Source of the DNA: Gammaproteobacteria bacterium
GTDB taxonomy: Bacteria > Pseudomonadota > Gammaproteobacteria > Pseudomonadales > Azotimanducaceae
Reading direction: 5' to 3'
Length of the DNA stretch: 5,382 bases
NCBI GenBank assembly: GCA_002694945.1
Contig: NZNP01000124.1
Location: 4,523 to 9,904, forward strand
Shown here: one piece after another, positions 1 to 4,474 of the stretch
Layout of the letters: every line of letters starts with the position of its first letter
Numbering within the stretch: position 1 is the first letter of the stretch
Notes under the pieces: model-generated
Told to the model about the DNA's origin: nothing
The model's database searches: none
The model's input: only the letters and a program-made list of their open reading frames with translations
Position numbers and translations under genes: made by a program

Positions 1-68
1 TCAGCAATCTGCAGATCATCAAATTTGTTCCTGAGTTTGCTAAGTTTTCGCCATGCTGTTTCGGTCAT
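1..68 (-). CDS. N-terminus of an unidentified protein, cut by the left edge
   Basis: Reading the minus strand from ATG at 68-66 gives 22 codons without a stop, beginning MTETAWRKLSKLRNK and continuing FDDLQIA before leaving the window. The charged, amphipathic composition looks like a genuine cytoplasmic N-terminus, unlike the Arg/Ser/Cys/His-rich translations of the other frames here. An in-frame TGA at 126-128 bounds the frame upstream. A weak purine stretch (AAGAG on the minus strand) lies about 9 bases before the ATG. There is no signal peptide or membrane segment in the visible part. It would be divergent from the flavoenzyme gene at 252, with 183 bases between the two starts. Too little is present to name a family. 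A chance open frame is the main alternative. Confidence 0.42.
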   Translation of the reverse strand, partial: MTETAWRKLSKLRNKFDDLQIA

Positions 69-114
69 GCGGGTTTCTCTTGGTTGCGACCGGCATGATA
101 CTCGCATCGACCGT

Positions 115-142
115 TTTCCTTCTAGTCAGGGCAGAACGGAAA
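115..142. repeat. Imperfect inverted repeat between divergent genes
   Basis: TTTCCTTCT (115-123) pairs with AGAACGGAAA (133-142), giving nine base pairs with a single bulged C at 137 around a 9-base loop. It lies between the two divergent starts, about 110 bases before the flavoenzyme ATG, so an operator is conceivable. There is no trailing T-tract on either side that would make it a convincing terminator. Chance is a real alternative. Confidence 0.25.
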
Positions 143-240
143 CAGTGGATGCTGTCAATGTTTTCAACTTTCCAGCGGCGGTATGTAACAATGCGCGTCC
201 CTGAGCATCGATAAGCCTGATCGGCGAGTCCGTTAGTAAC

Positions 241-246
241 AAGGAG
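241..246 (+). promoter_or_regulatory. Shine-Dalgarno for the flavoenzyme gene
   Basis: AAGGAG lies five bases (TTTTT) before the ATG at 252. It is a near-consensus ribosome binding site and fixes this ATG as the start. Confidence 0.85.
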
Positions 247-251
247 TTTTT

Positions 252-2414
252 ATGTCTGCCTCCCGTTGGGCTGTTCTGGCGTCTGTCGTCCTGGCCCTTT
301 CTGCATTTTTCTACTTTGATCTTAACCAGCTCCTGACGTTGGCGAATGTCAAGCGGGAACAGTCCGAGCTTGAACAGCTGTTGTTGTCACACCCGGTCGA
401 GTTTGTCGGGGTGTTTTTTGGTATCTATGTCGTTGCCACGGCCCTTTCGCTGCCAGGTGCTGCGACCCTTCTGACTCTCGCTGCTGGTGCCCTGTTTGGG
501 CTGGGCTGGGGTACGGTGTTTGTATCTTTTGCTTCATCGATCGGCGCCACATTAGCCATGGTTATCGCACGGTGGTTGTTTCAGGAGCATGTACAGAGTC
601 GGTTCAAAACTCAGCTGGAGTATATTAACCGGGGAATCGCGCGAGATGGTGTCTTCTATTTGCTGACCCTGCGCTTGGTGCCCGTTTTTCCGTTTTTCGC
701 TGTTAACTTGGCGATGGCAGTGACGCGCATGAAGGTCTGGCAGTTCTACCTGGTATCCCAGATTGGTATGCTCGCCGGCACCATGGTGTTTGTTAACGCC
801 GGTACCGAGCTGGGTAGGATTGCCAGTCTAGGAGATGTGGTATCGAACGGTTTGATCACATCGTTTGTGCTGCTCGGGTTGTTTCCCCTCGTAGCAAAAT
901 GGCTGGTTGGCTGGTTGAAAGCCCAACGAGTTTATCGGGGTTTTCAGCGTCCAACGAAGTTTGATTGTGACCTGGTGGTTATCGGCGCAGGCTCCGGTGG
1001 ACTGGTGGCGGCACTGATTGCGGCGACCGTCAAAGCTCGGGTAACGCTGATCGAAAAAAACAAAATGGGGGGCGATTGCCTGAATACGGGCTGCGTGCCC
1101 AGCAAAGCGCTTATCCGGTCGGCCCGGCATGCGTTTGATCTACGCCACGGCAGTCAACTTGGCTTCAGTGACCTGGAACCGGATGTTGATTTTCAGGCGG
1201 TCATGGCACGGGTGCAGCGAGTAATCAGCACCATAGAACCGAATGACTCGCCAGAACGCTACCGTGGGCTGGGCGTGGATGTCGAGCTTGGGCTGGGTGA
1301 AATCCTGACGCCCTGGGAAGTCAGTGTGAATGATAAGGTTTTGACTACGCGGAACATTATTATCGCCACCGGCGCGGAACCCCTTGTACCGCCGATTGAA
1401 AACATCGAGCAGGTAGATTTCCTGACCTCCGATACCCTATGGAAGTTACAACAACTGCCAGAGCGCGCGATTGTCCTGGGTGGCGGGCCTATTGGTACTG
1501 AACTGACCCAGGCCTTCTCTAGGCTGGGCAGTCAGGTCACTCAGGTGGAGCTGATGCCCGCGCTCCTGTCCCGCGAGGACCCAGAGTTTTCCGACATGGT
1601 AAAGAGGCAGCTGGAAAGTGAAGGGGCCAGGGTACTTACGGGTCATCGGGCAACATCGGTGAGTATGTCCGGTCCTACTAAATCGCTGGTGGTTGTCGAC
1701 GGGGATGGGGAGCAGTCGCTGGTGGACTTTGACCAGTTGATTATTGCCGTCGGTCGACAGGCGAATGTCTCGGGGTTTGGTCTCGAAGTGCTGGGAGTTG
1801 AACTCAATCCGAACGGCACTGTCGCGGTAGATGATTTCCTACGGACCAATTTCCCTAATGTTTATGCGATCGGCGATGTCGCAGGTCCTTACCAGTTCAC
1901 TCATACGGCTTCGCACATGGCCTGGTATGCAACGGTCAATGCTCTTTTTGGCAGCTTCAAAAAGTTTCGGGTCGATTACTCGGTGATACCCTGGGCAACT
2001 TTTTGTACTCCGGAAGTGGCTCGCGTTGGCATCAACGAGCGGGAGGCACAGGCCGAAGGGATCGACTACGACGTCGCCTCCTATAGTGTGGCCGACCTGG
2101 ATCGAGCCATTGCCGATGATCAGGCTTATGGGTTGGTAAAGGTGCTGGTAGCCAGTGGGAGTGATCGGATATTAGGGGTCACCATTGCAGCCCAACATGC
2201 CGCTGATCTCATTAGCGAATTTGTCCTGGCCATGAAGCATGGTATAGGTCTCAACAAGATTCTGGGTACCATTCACATCTATCCGACATTCGCTGAGATG
2301 AATAAGTTCGCAGCTAGCGAGTGGCGTAAAAGCAATAAACCGGAGTGGGCTTTAGCTATCGCAGAGCGTTATCACCGCTGGCGCCGCGTTGGTCTGAGGT
2401 TTGGTGATCATTAA
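252..2414 (+). CDS. TVP38/TMEM64 membrane domain fused to a mercuric-reductase-like FAD/NAD oxidoreductase
   Basis: A 720-residue inner-membrane flavoenzyme. Residues 1-225 are hydrophobic: a first membrane segment at about 6-23, then segments near 52-105, 133-155, 165-185 and 200-222. The middle resembles the TVP38/TMEM64 (DedA-like, SNARE-associated) domain, including the RLVPVFPF stretch at about 141-148. Residues 238-690 form a class I pyridine nucleotide-disulfide oxidoreductase: FAD-binding GAGSGG at 245-250, redox-active cysteines C276 and C281 in GGDCLNTGCVPSK, NAD-binding GGGPIG at 410-415 with Glu433 at the end of the second strand (favouring NADH), second FAD motif AIGDVAG at 539-545, and a C-terminal dimerization domain. 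The helper His of the usual HPTxxE motif is Tyr677 (YPTFAE). The heavy-metal N-terminal domain and the C-terminal Cys pair of MerA are both absent, so a mercuric reductase function is unlikely. The physiological acceptor is unknown. A strong Shine-Dalgarno supports the start. The 3' end overlaps the convergent SCO gene by 59 bases. Confidence 0.93.
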   Translation: MSASRWAVLASVVLALSAFFYFDLNQLLTLANVKREQSELEQLLLSHPVEFVGVFFGIYVVATALSLPGAATLLTLAAGALFGLGWGTVFVSFASSIGATLAMVIARWLFQEHVQSRFKTQLEYINRGIARDGVFYLLTLRLVPVFPFFAVNLAMAVTRMKVWQFYLVSQIGMLAGTMVFVNAGTELGRIASLGDVVSNGLITSFVLLGLFPLVAKWLVGWLKAQRVYRGFQRPTKFDCDLVVIGAGSGGLVAALIAATVKARVTLIEKNKMGGDCLNTGCVPSKALIRSARHAFDLRHGSQLGFSDLEPDVDFQAVMARVQRVISTIEPNDSPERYRGLGVDVELGLGEILTPWEVSVNDKVLTTRNIIIATGAEPLVPPIENIEQVDFLTSDTLWKLQQLPERAIVLGGGPIGTELTQAFSRLGSQVTQVELMPALLSREDPEFSDMVKRQLESEGARVLTGHRATSVSMSGPTKSLVVVDGDGEQSLVDFDQLIIAVGRQANVSGFGLEVLGVELNPNGTVAVDDFLRTNFPNVYAIGDVAGPYQFTHTASHMAWYATVNALFGSFKKFRVDYSVIPWATFCTPEVARVGINEREAQAEGIDYDVASYSVADLDRAIADDQAYGLVKVLVASGSDRILGVTIAAQHAADLISEFVLAMKHGIGLNKILGTIHIYPTFAEMNKFAASEWRKSNKPEWALAIAERYHRWRRVGLRFGDH

Positions 2415-3075
2415 AAATGGTAAGGATATCGTTCATGATAATGTCAGGATGTAGGAAAGAAACAGAGTAAATATTTCGAATGTTGCGCTTTTGATCAATT
2501 AGATAGACGCGGAGGATATGGGAGAGCGTACCTATTTTTTTACCGTTATCGTCGACATCTTCAATAACAAATTGATTGTAGCCGCTCAGGATCTGTTCAA
2601 GGGCCTGATTTGATGGGGTTGTCAAAAACTGCCAGTCGAAGTTCTTATGTCGGAAGTTGGCGGCGTATTTTTTTAAAGTTTCTGGAGTATCGTTAAGCCT
2701 ATCAAAACTTAGAGAGATTAGACGAACATGATCCCTTAGTAGTTTATCTTGTTTGATGCGGTCCTGGACTTTGCTGAGGACGTAAGAAGCGAGCGGACAG
2801 CCGTTGACGTCATTACAACTAGTGTATATGAAACTAAGGATCACGAACTTATCGCCGGTTAAGGCGTGCAGACTAGTCGATTCTCCACGACTTGTGACCA
2901 GCTCCCCATTAGACGCCTTGCTAAGGCTCGGGAGGTTGTAGGTGCCGGGCTTGGGAGCTTGGAATGTAAGCTCCGCATACCCCGGCGCCAGGATAGTCTG
3001 TTCTGATGTCCTATGATGGGGAGCTGAGAAGGCTGAACAGGTGATCAGCACCAGACCCAGAGCCATCGCCCTCAC
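2356..3075 (-). CDS. sco: SCO1/SenC-family copper chaperone with variant CxxxxxCP site
   Basis: A 239-residue secreted thioredoxin-fold protein of the SCO1/SenC family, which binds and delivers copper in the periplasm. Residues 1-18 are a signal peptide-like hydrophobic stretch; Cys13 (LITC) is a poor lipobox. The thioredoxin fold follows: FVILSFIYTSC at 77-87, the cysteine pair C87 and C93 followed by Pro94, SFDRLNDTPETL at 123-134, WQFLTT at 148-153, and the likely third copper ligand His186 in LSHILRVYLID. Classical SCO proteins have CxxxCP; here five residues separate the cysteines. The start is GTG at 3075, overlapping the mtoX stop (GTGA), which suggests translational coupling. No good Shine-Dalgarno precedes it, and ATG at 3066 (residue 4) is the alternative. 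The last 19 residues are polar and lie antisense over the flavoenzyme 3' end. Its place behind mtoX suggests it supplies copper to MtoX. Confidence 0.9.
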   Translation of the reverse strand: MRAMALGLVLITCSAFSAPHHRTSEQTILAPGYAELTFQAPKPGTYNLPSLSKASNGELVTSRGESTSLHALTGDKFVILSFIYTSCNDVNGCPLASYVLSKVQDRIKQDKLLRDHVRLISLSFDRLNDTPETLKKYAANFRHKNFDWQFLTTPSNQALEQILSGYNQFVIEDVDDNGKKIGTLSHILRVYLIDQKRNIRNIYSVSFLHPDIIMNDILTIFNDHQTSDQRGASGDNALR

Positions 3076-4403
3076 TGATTAGATGCGAATCGAGCAGACA
3101 TTGGTCGCCGTAGTCCGTATAGCGAATAGGCGCCGAAACGCATCTGATGCGGATAACCCAGTTGCTGTTCGATGAAATCTACGGTTAGCTTGTGTTCTAA
3201 ACGCTTGCCATCAAAGTCATAGATTTTGAAGTACTGTAAGTCCTTGCCGGTAGATTGAGTTTTATCCCAGTTTGCTAATAGAGACGAGGTAAAGTAGACA
3301 CGCTTGCCATCCCAGCTCTGAGAAATCATATTGATTTGCTCACCGATGGATTCATTCATTAGTTCAACGGGCTTGAAAGGATCTGAAATATCGAACAGTC
3401 TAGCCAGCCCATCGTTCCATGTGTCGACCCAGAGAAGGTTGTCATCGGATGTGATAGAAATATCCACTGGCAAAGGAATTTTGCTGACGTCGCCGATATC
3501 AGCCACCTTCTTAGCGTGCCAGTCGTTGTCTTCCTCATAAATCAACCAGATTTCTGAGGTAAGAGCAGTGGTCGTAAAGCAGTAGTTATTGTTGGCACCC
3601 CAGGCACATCGAATTTCCAGCGGAGCGCCAGGCACATCAAGAATTTTCTTTGGCTTTCGTGTATGCAGATCCCAGATAACTACGGTATTACCAAATTGGG
3701 CCATTGCTTCAGGACTTGCCATCATCTCGCCCAGATTCATCATGTAATTGTTCCAGCCAGTAAACGAAGATGTAACCATGATGTTTCTGCGTGGCAAAGC
3801 GCGAAGGTCATAACCATAGCCGTCAGCATATTTGCCTGACTTAACTGCTCCTTGCAGGTCACCGTCTTTTGGCATCCAGTAAGTTGCGATGTAATCGCCT
3901 TCGTTAGTGTATTCCGCTAATGCTGTTACGCCACCGTGATCCTTGTTGTTGGACAGTCCTGTTAACATCATTCGACCAGGTAGTGCATAAGAAGTATGAG
4001 GTCCGACAACGCCGCCAGTTTTTTCCACAAAGTCATCAATGGTTTTATGCAGTCTTGGCTTGGCAGGGTCAGTATGTACGTCGAAAATAAAAATCCTATT
4101 GGTGTCGAGCCCGCTTGCCCAGAGATAACGACGGTCGTCAGTGAATCCGGAGTGGTGTGCTTCATTACGGCCCCCTACAGACAGACTGGCAACCACCTCG
4201 CCGTAGTTCTGATCGTTGGGGTTGACCGCGATTGTCACTAATTTATCCTGCTCGTCGCCAATTCCTTCAACACCAAGAGTCCAGACGTAAACAAAGTCTT
4301 CTTGGCCAACTATTTTTGCCATGTAGGGAGACATGCAGGTTTCATCGGCTAAGCTGATCTGGCTGACAAAGAGAACGGCAAGTGAGAAAATGCGCAGCAT
4401 CAT
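3072..4403 (-). CDS. mtoX: Methanethiol oxidase MtoX (SBP56 / selenium-binding protein family), periplasmic
   Basis: A 443-residue protein of the SBP56 family. Characterized bacterial members oxidize methanethiol to formaldehyde, H2S and H2O2 using copper. The signal peptide (MMLRIF plus a hydrophobic core, likely cleaved after LA at 18-19) sends it to the periplasm, as for other MtoX and unlike animal SELENBP1. Family hallmarks follow in order: CMSPYMAK at 23-30, VYVWTLG at 38-44, EAHHSGF at 81-87, GPHTSY at 134-139, the GYGYDLRALPRRN region at 195-207, VDTWNDG at 326-332, and GYPHQMRFGAYS at 416-427. The conserved histidines H83, H84, H136 and H419 are the best candidates for copper ligands (inference from family work). 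The length is typical and the frame intact. ATG at 4403 is preceded by AAGGA at 8-base spacing; a second ATG follows directly at 4400. The gene overlaps the downstream SCO gene by four bases and faces a divergent mauG-like gene. Confidence 0.93.
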   Translation of the reverse strand: MMLRIFSLAVLFVSQISLADETCMSPYMAKIVGQEDFVYVWTLGVEGIGDEQDKLVTIAVNPNDQNYGEVVASLSVGGRNEAHHSGFTDDRRYLWASGLDTNRIFIFDVHTDPAKPRLHKTIDDFVEKTGGVVGPHTSYALPGRMMLTGLSNNKDHGGVTALAEYTNEGDYIATYWMPKDGDLQGAVKSGKYADGYGYDLRALPRRNIMVTSSFTGWNNYMMNLGEMMASPEAMAQFGNTVVIWDLHTRKPKKILDVPGAPLEIRCAWGANNNYCFTTTALTSEIWLIYEEDNDWHAKKVADIGDVSKIPLPVDISITSDDNLLWVDTWNDGLARLFDISDPFKPVELMNESIGEQINMISQSWDGKRVYFTSSLLANWDKTQSTGKDLQYFKIYDFDGKRLEHKLTVDFIEQQLGYPHQMRFGAYSLYGLRRPMSARFASNQ

Positions 4404-4411
4404 TTTTACTG

Positions 4412-4416
4412 TCCTT
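4412..4416 (-). promoter_or_regulatory. Shine-Dalgarno for mtoX
   Basis: On the minus strand AAGGA lies 8 bases before the ATG at 4403-4401. Spacing to the second ATG (4400-4398) would be 11, so the first Met is preferred. Confidence 0.7.
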
Positions 4417-4432
4417 TAATCTTTAGATTTAA
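4415..4432. repeat. AT-rich dyad in the mtoX/mauG divergent promoter region
   Basis: AATCT (4418-4422) and AGATT (4425-4429) form a perfect 5-base inverted repeat around TT. After one T/T mismatch (4417/4430) two more pairs follow, 4416/4431 and 4415/4432. It lies between the putative -35 and -10 of the mauG-like gene and in the mtoX leader, a position suited to an operator controlling both directions. No regulator gene is in the window. Confidence 0.3.
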
Positions 4433-4444
4433 TTTAAAAAGCTT

Positions 4445-4474
4445 AACATAGATGCTGTTTCCCCAACGAGTCAA
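4445..4474 (-). promoter_or_regulatory. Putative sigma70-type promoter of the mtoX-sco operon
   Basis: On the minus strand TTGACT (4474-4469, five of six consensus bases) and TATGTT (4450-4445, four of six) are separated by 18 bases. This would place the transcript start near 4438, leaving a leader of about 35 bases containing the mtoX Shine-Dalgarno. The -35 lies inside codons 6-8 of the divergent mauG-like gene. Confidence 0.4.

Larger units (their letters stand above)
69..251. other. Divergent intergenic region
   Basis: This 183-base gap separates the start of the leftward partial gene from the start of the flavoenzyme gene. No further convincing coding frame is seen in it. It holds an imperfect inverted repeat (115-142) and the Shine-Dalgarno of the flavoenzyme gene (241-246). 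Possible sigma70-type elements are weak: a TATCAT-like -10 for the leftward gene at 95-100 without a good -35, and TTTTCA (161-166) with TGTAAC (184-189) at 17-base spacing for the rightward gene. Neither is strong enough to list as a promoter. Confidence 0.5.
4405..4433 (+). promoter_or_regulatory. Putative sigma70-type promoter of the mauG-like gene
   Basis: TTTACT (4405-4410, four of six) and TTTAAT (4428-4433, five of six) are separated by 17 bases. The start would be near 4440, giving a leader of only about 12 bases without an evident Shine-Dalgarno. The region is strongly AT-rich, so chance matches are easy and confidence is limited. Confidence 0.38.

Noticed and set aside
1..204. Plus-strand frame open from base 1 to the TGA at 202-204, possible 3' end of an upstream gene
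   Set aside because: Its translation is rich in Arg, Ser, Cys and His with no recognizable motif, and the minus-strand frame at 1-68 looks more protein-like.
349..1849. Minus-strand open frames at 349-552, 828-1130, 1446-1646 and 1643-1849
   Set aside because: They are antisense to the clearly conserved flavoenzyme gene and have shadow-like composition (His, Arg, Gln, Pro-rich).
252..2414. Mercuric reductase (MerA)
   Set aside because: The CLNTGC pair is shared by the whole family, but the N-terminal metal-binding domain and the C-terminal Cys pair are absent, there is a membrane domain instead, and no mer genes are nearby.
2427..2440. TATC-GTTCAT-GATA as a terminator after the flavoenzyme gene
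   Set aside because: The stem is only four AT-rich pairs, there is no T-tract, and it lies inside the SCO coding region.
3331..4241. Plus-strand open frames at 3331-3540 and 3996-4241, and a minus-strand one at 3968-4165, within mtoX
   Set aside because: They lie wholly inside the conserved mtoX coding region, have no good ribosome site or family motif, and read as shadow frames.
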